Source: Caryophanales bacterium UBA5729 (GTDB taxonomy: Bacteria; Bacillota_I; Bacilli_A; Izemoplasmatales; Hujiaoplasmataceae). From it: a stretch of DNA of 64,000 nt. The DNA is taken from contig DIGF01000035.1 of assembly GCA_002419505.1 (NCBI GenBank), positions 6,042-70,041 on the forward strand, given 5' to 3'. Position numbers and translations under genes: made by a program. Below are positions 52,298 to 60,809 of this stretch, one piece after another. Under the pieces are notes generated by a model. The model ran no database searches. It was given only the letters and a program-made list of their open reading frames with translations, and was not told where the DNA came from. Within the stretch, counting starts at the first letter, position 1. Every line of letters starts with the position of its first letter.

Positions 52298-53214
52298 TTA
52301 TCCTTATCCTCACTTTTTTTATACAATTTTTTATAAACTAGATTTTCTACAAAAGATTCTCTTCGTTGAATGGAATGAAGGTATATTTGAGTTGTATCAG
52401 AACTCTTATGTCGCAACAGTTGTTGTGTCTGATAGAGCGTTGCTCCTTCATTCATCGCTACTGTCGCCACAGTATGTCTTAAGCTGTGAGCTGTATATAT
52501 CCTTTCATCTATTCCAACATCTCGGAGATATTCCTTTACCATCGTACTTATTGTTTTCGGACTGATTCGATCATTCCTACAATTTCTATTATGATTAATA
52601 AATAACGGTTTCTTGTTGTCTGATCTCGCTATCTGATATGCAACAATATTTTGATGGATTTCTTCTGGCAATTTCACATATTCATCTTTTGCATCTCGTC
52701 CTTTTCCTCGAACAAATAATGACTCAGCATCATTTACAAACATAATGTCTTGTGAATCTGCTCTACTAACTTCAATGGTTCTAAGTCCTGTGGTAATCAT
52801 GAGACCTATAATTGCATAATTACGTAATTCTACTATTCCCCTATCGGAGATACTTCTAGCATGCTCAATAAGTCTACTTGCTTGATCCACTGATAATGCT
52901 TGTCTTTTAAAATTGCTACCAGTTTTTACTCCTTTAATACCAATAGCAATATTTTCTCCTTTACCTTCAGCATATAGCCATTCATAGAAACCTCTGATAA
53001 CAACCATATGCTTTTGTACTGTTGTAGCTGCTAGATTTTCTGATAACTCTTCTCGATATGTCTTTACGTCTTCCCTAGTTGGTGGTTTAGGTAGTTTATT
53101 GACATACTCCATGTATTCACTAAAGATCCTTCTATAGCTTTCTTTGGTAATCTTTCGCACATCTTTATAAGTTATGTATTCATCCATCAGCTGAGCAAGA
53201 TTGTACTTATCCAC
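52294..53214 (-). CDS. tyrosine recombinase (Xer-like)
   Basis: 306 aa. SAM-like N-terminal core-binding domain (residues 1-85). Catalytic residues are visible: TGLRTIEVS (Arg), HSLRHTVA (His-x-x-Arg), LLRHKSSDTTQIYLH (His and Tyr). It is in the early lytic operon, not at the element end, so it may resolve dimers or invert DNA rather than integrate the prophage. Confidence 0.85.
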   Translation of the reverse strand: MDKYNLAQLMDEYITYKDVRKITKESYRRIFSEYMEYVNKLPKPPTREDVKTYREELSENLAATTVQKHMVVIRGFYEWLYAEGKGENIAIGIKGVKTGSNFKRQALSVDQASRLIEHARSISDRGIVELRNYAIIGLMITTGLRTIEVSRADSQDIMFVNDAESLFVRGKGRDAKDEYVKLPEEIHQNIVAYQIARSDNKKPLFINHNRNCRNDRISPKTISTMVKEYLRDVGIDERIYTAHSLRHTVATVAMNEGATLYQTQQLLRHKSSDTTQIYLHSIQRRESFVENLVYKKLYKKSEDKDK

Positions 53215-53503
53215 TAAAAACTCTTTCGGTGTTCTTAGTCATTCTCTCACTCTCTTTAATAAACTCTTTTTCTCCCTCAAGCGCCTCACATAAATTCATG
53301 TCCAAGGCATCGGCAATTTGTAGTAGCATTTTCACAGACAACCTCTTCCCTCTAAAACCATTCTCTATTTGGCAATAGTAATCTGAGGATATACCTGATA
53401 AATCTCCTACATCTATAACCGTCCGACCTAATTCCTCACGTCTTTTCTTTAAATATAATCTGTGTAGATTCACGTGATACTCTTTCTTTTCATTTGAATT
53501 CAA
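53207..53503 (-). CDS. XRE-family regulator (Cro-like)
   Basis: 98 aa. Helix-turn-helix in LYLKKRREELGRTVIDVGDLSGISSDYYCQIENGFRG. The TTG at 53501-53503 is chosen because AAAGGAGGGAG lies six bases before it; the longer form includes that site. It is the first leftward gene and faces the repressor across the switch region. Confidence 0.75.
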   Translation of the reverse strand: MNSNEKKEYHVNLHRLYLKKRREELGRTVIDVGDLSGISSDYYCQIENGFRGKRLSVKMLLQIADALDMNLCEALEGEKEFIKESERMTKNTERVFSG

Positions 53504-53716
53504 GATGCTCCCTCCTTTCAGTAATTTCAAACGGTGTCTTTATTGTATATGGAATAGTTAATCTTGAAAATAATTTGATATGACTTTTTTTATTTTGCAA
53601 CAAATTGAGTTGTTTTTGTGGTAATATCTATGATAATATAGAGTTAATGTTAACAATAATTATTTGCTTACAACATTTGTTGCTCTATAAAAACTCAAGA
53701 AAAAGGATGTGATTAT
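53504..53716. promoter_or_regulatory. divergent lysis-lysogeny switch region
   Basis: Rightward promoters: TTGTTT at 53610-53615, 16 bases, GATAAT at 53632-53637; and TTGCTT at 53664-53669, 16 bases, TATAAA at 53686-53691. The second spacer holds CAACA-TT-TGTTG (53671-53682), and a related CAAC...GTTG lies near 53600-53612. These are likely repressor operators. Confidence 0.6.
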
Positions 53717-54313
53717 ATGCAAGATACTTTATTTGATAATCGATTTGTTAGTGAAAATTTGAAGAAACTCAGAAAACACTACAAGCTATCTACAACAAAG
53801 GTTGCAGAACTCATTGGAAAATCAAGACAAGGATATGTCAATTATGAGAACGGAACCAGAGAAATCAGTCTGAAAGATTTAGTGATCCTAAGTGGTTTTT
53901 ACAATGTCTCATTGGACGTTATTATTGGGAACCCTTATACACTCGTAAATGATAAAATTCTTGCTTTTCGATCATTTGAAAACGGAGAAGATGGTCTTGT
54001 AGAAGTCATGCCCTTTACTATTTCTACTATCTATGATGATGTGATTTGTTATTTAGAGAATGATCTAAAAATGAGATTCTTCTGGAAAACCAATCTAAAC
54101 CAAGAAGGTCATGTCATGATATTTGATTACTATGACAAAACGTATATTTCAAAAGTTTACTTCAAGCCAACTGGTGGCGGACATTTTTACATCAACGACA
54201 AACCTAGATACTTTAACAAAGCTCATGCAGAGAATATCGTATTCAAAGGTGTGCTCATGGCTGACTTAAATAAATATATGGATATACCTCATTTTTTTAG
54301 TGCTTTACGCTAA
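53717..54313 (+). CDS. prophage repressor, XRE family
   Basis: 198 aa. N-terminal helix-turn-helix (LSTTKVAELIGKSRQGYVNYENGTREIS, about residues 24-51). The C-terminal domain (about 85-198) shows no Ser-Lys LexA-type site and so differs from self-cleaving cI repressors. It may be relieved by the BRO antirepressor or another factor. GGATGTG precedes the ATG. Confidence 0.8.
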   Translation: MQDTLFDNRFVSENLKKLRKHYKLSTTKVAELIGKSRQGYVNYENGTREISLKDLVILSGFYNVSLDVIIGNPYTLVNDKILAFRSFENGEDGLVEVMPFTISTIYDDVICYLENDLKMRFFWKTNLNQEGHVMIFDYYDKTYISKVYFKPTGGGHFYINDKPRYFNKAHAENIVFKGVLMADLNKYMDIPHFFSALR

Positions 54314-54348
54314 TTCACAAATATATTTGGATGTGCTAAAATAACTAC

Positions 54349-54424
54349 GGTGGTTTAGACATACTATATGCATTCTTAGTTATCCTTACTCGAAAAGAGT
54401 CGCTTTCTTTAGCGGCTCTTTTTT
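54349..54424 (+). ncRNA. candidate small RNA with terminator
   Basis: TTCACA at 54314-54319, 17 bases, TAAAAT at 54337-54342 forms a promoter immediately after the repressor stop. The predicted transcript of about 76 nt contains an ATAACTA/TAGTTAT pairing and ends in an intrinsic terminator (AAAGAGTCGCT with AGCGGCTCTTT, 54394-54421, T-run). No ORF lies inside. It could be a leader for the next gene, stopped by attenuation. Confidence 0.4.
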
Positions 54425-54445
54425 GTTTTCTCAGAAAGGAATAGT

Positions 54446-54583
54446 ATGGATACAAACGTAAAATTTCAACAACAAAAGGCAATCATAGATGAACTTAAAA
54501 AAGCTAGTTTAATCACCGATGAAGAGTGGTATCTTTGCCTTACAAAACTACTGATGATAAATAATGAAAAAAGCAACAAATAG
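54446..54583 (+). CDS. 45-aa SHOCT-like protein
   Basis: AGAAAGGA precedes the ATG. VKFQQQKAIIDELKKASLITDEEWYLCLTKLL resembles the short SHOCT-type helix pair often found just before serine recombinases in Firmicutes elements. Highly charged and soluble. Confidence 0.6.
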   Translation: MDTNVKFQQQKAIIDELKKASLITDEEWYLCLTKLLMINNEKSNK

Positions 54584-54653
54584 CACGGTATTAACTTGCT
54601 ATTTATTGCTTTTTGAGTGATGTATATAGTAACCAAATATAGGAGGTACAAGA

Positions 54654-56354
54654 ATGCAGGAAAAACGAGTTATAGTTATTGAACCAACTCAAGTAATCCA
54701 TGAAGACATAAATGGATTACCAACTCTAAAACCAAAACTAAAAGTATGTGCTTATGCAAGAGTCTCTACTGATTCAGAAGATCAACTACATAGCGTTGAA
54801 GCACAAAAGAGTGTTTACACTCAAAAGATTCAAGAAAATGACGATTGGGATTTTATAGGCTTGTATGCTGATGAAGGATTATCAGGAACTAGTATTCAAA
54901 AAAGACCACAGTTTCTTCAGATGATTGAAGATGCTAAAGCTGGGAAGATTGATTTAATACTAACGAAATCACTATCTAGATTCGCAAGAAACACAGTAGA
55001 TACATTAACAATCATTAGGGAGTTAAGAGAAATCAATGTAGATGTATTCTTTGAAAAAGAGAATATTTACTCATCAGATACCAAGGTCGATTTCATGCTT
55101 ACCATCTTCTCTTCAATTGCCCAGGAAGAGGCTAGAAACATTAGTGAGAATGTGAAATGGGGATTTAGAAAGAGATTTAAAGAAGGTAAAGTTCACATCA
55201 ATACAAAGCGATTCCTTGGTTATGATAAAGATGATGATGGAAACATTGTCATCAATGAAGAACAAGCTAAGACGGTAACAATCATATACGACATGTATAT
55301 TTCAGGATCCTCACTAAAAGAAATAGTGATATTTCTAACTGAGAATGAACTGCAGAATGGTCGCGGAGAAATCTTCTGGACACCAGCTACAGTGAGTGCG
55401 ATTCTAACAAACGAAAAGTACTGTGGAGATGCGATTTTACAAAAGCGAGTCACGGTTGATTACTTAACACACAAATCAGTAAAGAATGATGGACACGCTC
55501 CTAAATACTATATCATGAATAACCACGAACCTATTGTTTCAAGAACCAAGTTTGAACTGGTCCAGGAACTCAAGAAAAAGCGAGGGAGAAAGCGTAAGCA
55601 ATCAAACTACGGTAATATATACCCATTAAGTGGAATCGTCTTCTGTGGGGAATGTGGTGCGGTTATGAATCGTAGTTATTACAATTACGGCAAAGCTACA
55701 GAACGTGTGGTGTTAACTTGTAGAAAGAATAATAAAGAGCATGTATGTTCCAATAAACCAATAGATAATGATACTTTAGAAAAAGCGATTGTAAAATCAA
55801 TAAAAGAACTAGAATTATCCAAGGATACTATTATTGATGAAACTCTAGAAATTGTTAGATCGTGTTTAAGTTCCAGTGACCTAGAAACTGAAATATCTGA
55901 CTTGAAAAAGCAAATCACGAAAACAGAAAAGAGCATCAAGGACATCATTGATTTGAATGTGAATTCCATTGCTGATAACACTGAATTTTATAAATCTATT
56001 TACAATGAAAAGAAGGCTCAGCTAATCGACTTAAAAGCTCAACTTAATAATAAAAAATCATCTCTAGTAAATGGACACCTTCATGAAGAACGGATTCAGG
56101 AGATGAAAGAATTCTTAGATGGCAATATCGGATTAAGCAAAAACATCTTGATGGGAACTTACAAGTTTATAATTGCACTTAGTCCTTCTGAGGTACTTCT
56201 CTTGATAAGTGATAATCCTATGACAAAAAAGAGTATTAAAAACGAATTAGAGGTATATAAAGCTATGCCTTCCATTCATACTGACAAAGTAAAAAGTACA
56301 AACGAGAAATATGAAATTGCATATCATGTGGTAGATTTGAGGGAACAAGAATGA
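54654..56354 (+). CDS. large serine recombinase 1
   Basis: 566 aa. Resolvase domain: CAYARVSTDSEDQLHSVEAQ (catalytic Ser in RVST, about residue 38), GLSGTSIQKRPQF, LSRFARNTVDTL. The recombinase domain (about 200-290) is followed by a zinc ribbon (FCGECGAVMNRS) and a coiled coil (about 410-490). It probably integrates or excises the element, alone or with the second recombinase. GGAGG precedes the ATG. Confidence 0.92.
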   Translation: MQEKRVIVIEPTQVIHEDINGLPTLKPKLKVCAYARVSTDSEDQLHSVEAQKSVYTQKIQENDDWDFIGLYADEGLSGTSIQKRPQFLQMIEDAKAGKIDLILTKSLSRFARNTVDTLTIIRELREINVDVFFEKENIYSSDTKVDFMLTIFSSIAQEEARNISENVKWGFRKRFKEGKVHINTKRFLGYDKDDDGNIVINEEQAKTVTIIYDMYISGSSLKEIVIFLTENELQNGRGEIFWTPATVSAILTNEKYCGDAILQKRVTVDYLTHKSVKNDGHAPKYYIMNNHEPIVSRTKFELVQELKKKRGRKRKQSNYGNIYPLSGIVFCGECGAVMNRSYYNYGKATERVVLTCRKNNKEHVCSNKPIDNDTLEKAIVKSIKELELSKDTIIDETLEIVRSCLSSSDLETEISDLKKQITKTEKSIKDIIDLNVNSIADNTEFYKSIYNEKKAQLIDLKAQLNNKKSSLVNGHLHEERIQEMKEFLDGNIGLSKNILMGTYKFIIALSPSEVLLLISDNPMTKKSIKNELEVYKAMPSIHTDKVKSTNEKYEIAYHVVDLREQE

Positions 56355-58003
56355 ATGCAGTAGAGATAATTGATTTCAATAAACTGGAATCAAAAGATAA
56401 GTTGAAAAATGTATGTGCTTATGCTAGGGTTTCAACAAAAAAGGAACTACAAGAAACTTCACTAGATTTACAAGTTGAAACGTACACAAAAATGATAATG
56501 GAAAATCCTGAATGGAATTTAGTCGGTGTGTATTCAGATGTTGGAAAGAGTGGAACAGATACAAAGTATAGAGAACAATTCAATCAGATGATAGAACTTG
56601 CTGTAGCGGGTGGTATTGATTTAATCATCACAAAATCGATATCTCGCTTTGCAAGAAACACTATTGATTGTTTGAATATCATCCAAGAGTTAAAAAGACA
56701 CAATATTGAAGTTTGGTTTGAGAAAGAGAATATCTCTTCTTTCGATCCAAAGGTAGAACTAACCATTACAATTTACGCCAGTGTAGCTGAAGAGGAATCA
56801 AAGATAAATAGCGAAAACACTAAATGGGGTGTAAAGAAAAGATTTGAAGATGGTATTGTTCCAATGGTAACATCTAAAGTATTAGGCTACAAAAGAGATC
56901 AAAATGGAAACATCGCAGTTGATGAAGATGAGGCTAAGATTGTACGAAAAGTGTTCACTTTATACTCGAAAGGATATTCTCAAGGCTATATTGCTGAAGA
57001 GTTAAATAAAGAAGGACATATTACAAAGCATTATAATCTACCTTACAGTTCAGGAACGATTCGTGGAATATTAAATAACGAAAAGTATACTGGAAATGCA
57101 TTATTGCAAAAATCAATACGTCGTAGGGTTGGCGATAAAACTGGAGAAAAGAATCAGCAAACACATCCTAAATATTACGTTGAAAACTCTCATCCTAAAA
57201 TTATTACTAAAGCATTATGGGATAAAGTACAATCCATAAAAGCACAAAGGATGATGAAATACAACCACACAACAGACATACTCGAATTGAAAAGGAGAGC
57301 AAAGAATAGATCCATTTATAGTGGTTTTGTTGAATGCTCCGTTTGCGGTAAAAACTACCATTACAAGGTAAATAACAAAAGAGAAAAATGGGCTACTGAG
57401 ATTTTGATTTGTTCATCAAATCGAGAAAAGAAAACATGTGAAAATGATTCCTTATTTGTTGAGACATTTGATGAGCAGCTACTTTCTCAAATTAACTATA
57501 TCATCAAAAATAAATACGAGTTCTTAAATAAGTTAAATGAGGTTTTAACTTCACATCCAGAAATACGAGAACTCAATATCGAGATTAATACATTGGAAGA
57601 TAAGCTCGATGAGATACATCATCAAATTAAATCGTTAGCCTTATTGGAAGGGGACTTTGAAACACTCGTATTAAACCAACTAAAAACACAAAAATCCGAC
57701 ATTGAAATCAAGTTAACAGCAAACCGAAATAAACTATTAACTTCACACAACATCGAATCTAAAATCAAGCATTATAAACTTCTACTAAAAGAATACAAGA
57801 AACCAATAGATGATTTATCAGAGTTTCCATTTCAAGATTTATTTGATAAGGCACTTGTTAACGAAAGAAATGATATAGAATTTATTCTTAATCCGTTTAA
57901 TTCATTAAGTTCTAATTCAACTTACTCATTTCCAGAAATAATAACCCCTTATAAGATTAGAAAAACCCTATTTGAATCAACAAGTAAAATTTCATGCTTT
58001 TAG
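56351..58003 (+). CDS. large serine recombinase 2
   Basis: 550 aa. CAYARVSTKKELQETSLDLQVE (catalytic Ser), GKSGTDTKYREQF, ISRFARNTIDCL. Zinc ribbon SGFVECSVCGKNYHYK and a C-terminal coiled coil follow. It overlaps recombinase 1 by 4 bases (ATGA) and is clearly a divergent paralogue. Paired serine recombinases occur in SCC elements (CcrA/CcrB), where both are used. Confidence 0.92.
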   Translation: MNAVEIIDFNKLESKDKLKNVCAYARVSTKKELQETSLDLQVETYTKMIMENPEWNLVGVYSDVGKSGTDTKYREQFNQMIELAVAGGIDLIITKSISRFARNTIDCLNIIQELKRHNIEVWFEKENISSFDPKVELTITIYASVAEEESKINSENTKWGVKKRFEDGIVPMVTSKVLGYKRDQNGNIAVDEDEAKIVRKVFTLYSKGYSQGYIAEELNKEGHITKHYNLPYSSGTIRGILNNEKYTGNALLQKSIRRRVGDKTGEKNQQTHPKYYVENSHPKIITKALWDKVQSIKAQRMMKYNHTTDILELKRRAKNRSIYSGFVECSVCGKNYHYKVNNKREKWATEILICSSNREKKTCENDSLFVETFDEQLLSQINYIIKNKYEFLNKLNEVLTSHPEIRELNIEINTLEDKLDEIHHQIKSLALLEGDFETLVLNQLKTQKSDIEIKLTANRNKLLTSHNIESKIKHYKLLLKEYKKPIDDLSEFPFQDLFDKALVNERNDIEFILNPFNSLSSNSTYSFPEIITPYKIRKTLFESTSKISCF

Positions 58004-58107
58004 CTAATTGTATCAATAAGAAAACTGTGTTATATTAAAAGTGCGACATAGTCGCAACTTATCCCTTACATAGCATGTGTGTATTTACACACACATCCCC
58101 TTCCTTA

Positions 58108-58132
58108 AGGCCACCGAGAGGTGGTCTTTTTA
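58108..58132 (+). terminator. terminator of the recombinase operon
   Basis: AGGCCACC pairs with GGTGGTCT around GAGA, then TTTTT. Confidence 0.85.
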
Positions 58133-58287
58133 TTGGTTTTATCTTAAGTTCAAATCCGATAGCGACCTCAAAAAATGGCTATTTTTGGCAAAAGTTCAAA
58201 TCCGGTCACGAGAACAGATAAATCATCCCATATCAGAGTATAAAAAAAGAGTAAAATCAATGAAAAACCACTGATTTTACCCTGAAA
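58133..58287. repeat. end-of-element region with 13-bp direct repeat
   Basis: AAGTTCAAATCCG occurs at 58146-58158 and 58192-58204, separated by 33 bases. A GTAAAATCA/TGATTTTAC hairpin lies near 58250-58280. This is a likely place for the right attachment junction, but no matching copy was found at the left. Confidence 0.4.
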
Positions 58288-58360
58288 AATACAAAAAGTT
58301 GCTTTCTTCAAAATCGCTATAAACGTCTTTATTTAGCCGTTAAACGATAAAAAGCAACTT
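58288..58360 (-). terminator. long-loop terminator after tRNA-Leu
   Basis: On the minus strand AAGTTGCTTT pairs perfectly with AAAGCAACTT around a 45-base loop, followed by TTTGTATTTTT. Confidence 0.6.
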
Positions 58361-58373
58361 GGTATAATTAACC

Positions 58374-58459
58374 TGGTGCGGCTGATGAGAGTTGAACTCA
58401 CACATCCGATTGGATACTACCCCCTCAAAGTAGCGCGTCTACCATTCCGCCACAGCCGC
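58374..58459 (-). tRNA. tRNA-Leu (anticodon GAG)
   Basis: An 86-nt class II tRNA with CCA encoded. Acceptor stem GCGGCTG/CAGCCGC, anticodon stem CTACT/GGTAG with loop TTGAGGG giving GAG, a variable arm (ATCCAATCGGAT region) and T-arm with GTTCAAC. Its 3' end faces the prophage, 240 bases from the recombinase terminator. Confidence 0.95.
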
Positions 58460-58482
58460 AGGACAAATGCCTTTAAAAGGCA

Positions 58483-59703
58483 TTATTTAAATTTTGCAAA
58501 TTTTTGAATTCCATTTTCAAAAACGTTGCCGTTTTCACCTTGTATTAAAGGTAAAGCATAGTCGATAAAAGCTTGAGTTACGCCATTTCCTTCTTTATTA
58601 ATCATGCTCTTAGGTACTTTCTTTTCTACATTAGCACATTCTCTAAGTCCGTGGTAATGATACTCTATTTGATATGGATTATCGCTTATTCTTTTTATAA
58701 TAACCATCACGTCGTTTTTATTGTTTAATACGCCCTGAACTGCAGCTTCACCAACGCCAATAGCCTCATTTACATCTGTTAAACTTTGAAGATGTGCAGC
58801 AGCTCTTTGAGTTGAACCAAACTCAACTGATCTTGAAGAAATACCCAAGTCATTCGCAACCGTAGAGGCAAGCTTTGAAGCTACTCCTCCTAATTGAAAA
58901 TGACCAAAAGCATCTTTCATTCCTGAACTTGAAGAGATGAAAACTCCGTCTTCATTCATAACCCCTTCTGAAACAGCAACCATACATTGTTTTTTTGCAT
59001 TATAGACTTCTTTAACTTCATTTTTAAATTTTTCAATTGAAAAAGGGATTTCCGGAAGATAGATTAAATCCGGTCCAAATCCGCCAAGATTAGCTAATGC
59101 GCTTGAAGCAGTTAACCAACCAGCATGTCTTCCCATAATCTCAACAATGGTTACTTTCCCATTTGGATAGGCTAACATGTCGTAATTAACTTCCATAATA
59201 GTATTAGCGATAAACTTTGCAGCACTCCCGAAACCTGGAGTGTGGTCAGTAAACGGCAAATCATTATCGATTGTTTTAGGAATACCGATTATTCTAACAT
59301 CATAATCTATTGTATTCATATAATCAGCGATTTTAGCGCAGGTGTCCATAGAATCGTTCCCACCATTGTAGAGAAAATATCTAATATTGTATTTCTTAAA
59401 CATATATAACAAACGCACATATTTTGAATCGTCTTCTTTGTAATCAGGCAGTTTGTGTCTAACTGACCCAAAGGCTGAACCTGGCGTATATTTTAACAAT
59501 TCAATATTATCATTATCTTTTTCAGATATCTTAATTAAATCATCGTTTAATGCGCCTTCAATTCCGTGCTTCATTACATATATTTCTTTAATATATTCAC
59601 TGTTTTTTCTAGCTTCAGAAATCACGCCATAAGCACTAGCGTTTATAACTGCAGTTGGACCTCCAGATTGTCCATACATTAAATTGCCGACCAACTTTTT
59701 CAT
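58483..59703 (-). CDS. pfp: PPi-dependent phosphofructokinase
   Basis: 406 aa. MYGQSGGPTAVINASAYG (N-terminal loop), YNGGNDSMDT (Asn-Asp in place of the ATP-type GDGS), GIPKTIDNDLPFTDHTPGFGSA and IMGRHAGWLTASSAL. The GGNDS and PKTIDND patterns mark pyrophosphate as phosphoryl donor. It phosphorylates fructose-6-phosphate reversibly. The ATG at 59701-59703 follows GGGAGTG. Common in Acholeplasma-type fermenters. Confidence 0.88.
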   Translation of the reverse strand: MKKLVGNLMYGQSGGPTAVINASAYGVISEARKNSEYIKEIYVMKHGIEGALNDDLIKISEKDNDNIELLKYTPGSAFGSVRHKLPDYKEDDSKYVRLLYMFKKYNIRYFLYNGGNDSMDTCAKIADYMNTIDYDVRIIGIPKTIDNDLPFTDHTPGFGSAAKFIANTIMEVNYDMLAYPNGKVTIVEIMGRHAGWLTASSALANLGGFGPDLIYLPEIPFSIEKFKNEVKEVYNAKKQCMVAVSEGVMNEDGVFISSSSGMKDAFGHFQLGGVASKLASTVANDLGISSRSVEFGSTQRAAAHLQSLTDVNEAIGVGEAAVQGVLNNKNDVMVIIKRISDNPYQIEYHYHGLRECANVEKKVPKSMINKEGNGVTQAFIDYALPLIQGENGNVFENGIQKFAKFK

Positions 59704-59842
59704 AATCATCACTCCCATAGTAAATATAATATCATAAAAGTTCTATTTTAGAAGTTTTTTTTATTAGAAAAAAAGATTTTTTAAAAAAAAGAAAAGACGC
59801 TAATATCAACATCTTTTAGCATCTTTACCATTTTTTTAAAAT

Positions 59843-60802
59843 CTATTCTTTAACTTCTAAATCACCATTATATACAACGAGTTGAGGGAAAGGAATTACA
59901 ATCTTGTTACGATCAAACAAAAGTTTCATTTCTCGATTTAAACTTCTAGTAGTTGAAGGTCTGTCACCTTCTTGAACATAACCGATTACTCTTAAAACCA
60001 CAGATGAATCTCCTAGTTGAGTAACGCCTAAATAGTATGGACCTTCAACTATTTTTGGGATGTTGTTCTTGATAGCAGCAAGATTATCAGTAATGATTTT
60101 TTCTACTTTTTCTAAATCCTCACCATAACTAACTGAGATATCACATACTGCTTTTGACAAAGAACTAGTTGTGTTTATCGCGCCTCTAATATCTGAGTTA
60201 TTAATTATTTTTGTATCGCCATTAATATCTTCAAATTTTGTTACTCGTAAAGAAATTTCCTTCACTACTCCCCTGAAATCGCCAATTTGAATGATATCAC
60301 CCACCGAATATTGTCTTTCAAAGATGATAAACAATCCACTGAAAATATCTTCAATTAAACTTTGTGCACCAAAACTGATAGCTAAACCGACAATCCCAGC
60401 ACCTGCTAAGAGTGTTGGCGTTTGTACGCCCCATGCACTTAAAATCAAGAAAAAGGCAATAACCACAGAAAGATACTTGATCATACTGTTAATTAAATTA
60501 GCGATGGTAGTAGCTCTCAAAGTTTTAACCTTTAATAGACTTATTATTATTAACAGCAACTTGTTAATCAACCACATGAAAAATATTATCGCTAAGGTTT
60601 CTATTAAGATAACATAGTTGTTCTTAAAAAAGTTAAATAAGTTAAAAAACTTACCTACTGAATTTTCGATTATATTAGCAAATAATGTATTGGGAAAAAT
60701 AATTGGTCCCAAAATACTAACTAATAACAGTATAAACACTACTGCAATTACAATAATTAAATTTCTTTTTTCTCTTGGTGATTTTTCACTAAACTTCATC
60801 AT
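59843..60802 (-). CDS. MscS-family mechanosensitive channel
   Basis: 319 aa. Four helices, including pore helix TM3 (about 118-150: LLAGAGIVGLAISFGAQSLIEDIFSG), then the cytosolic beta domain (YSVGDIIQIGDFRGVVKEISLRVTKF) and C-terminal alpha/beta vestibule. It opens under osmotic downshock. It begins 7 bases after the stop of the upstream 432-aa gene and is probably co-transcribed. Confidence 0.9.
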   Translation of the reverse strand: MMKFSEKSPREKRNLIIVIAVVFILLLVSILGPIIFPNTLFANIIENSVGKFFNLFNFFKNNYVILIETLAIIFFMWLINKLLLIIISLLKVKTLRATTIANLINSMIKYLSVVIAFFLILSAWGVQTPTLLAGAGIVGLAISFGAQSLIEDIFSGLFIIFERQYSVGDIIQIGDFRGVVKEISLRVTKFEDINGDTKIINNSDIRGAINTTSSLSKAVCDISVSYGEDLEKVEKIITDNLAAIKNNIPKIVEGPYYLGVTQLGDSSVVLRVIGYVQEGDRPSTTRSLNREMKLLFDRNKIVIPFPQLVVYNGDLEVKE

Positions 60803-60809
60803 TCTTTCC

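Larger units (their letters stand above)
21472..58132. mobile_element. HK97-type siphovirus prophage with defence cargo
   Basis: A continuous set of packaging, head, tail, holin, replication, lysogeny and recombinase genes spans this interval. The left cargo block (16.4-21.4 kb: HEPN-like gene and Pycsar-like operon) may belong to it. Exact attachment sites could not be found by eye. All structural genes look intact, but no endolysin gene is visible. Two large serine recombinases lie at the right end, next to a host tRNA-Leu. Confidence 0.8.

Noticed and set aside
58141..58210. GTTCAAATCC motifs resembling tRNA T-arms
   Set aside because: The flanking bases cannot form a five-pair T-stem and no acceptor or anticodon arm is present. 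Kept only as a direct repeat.
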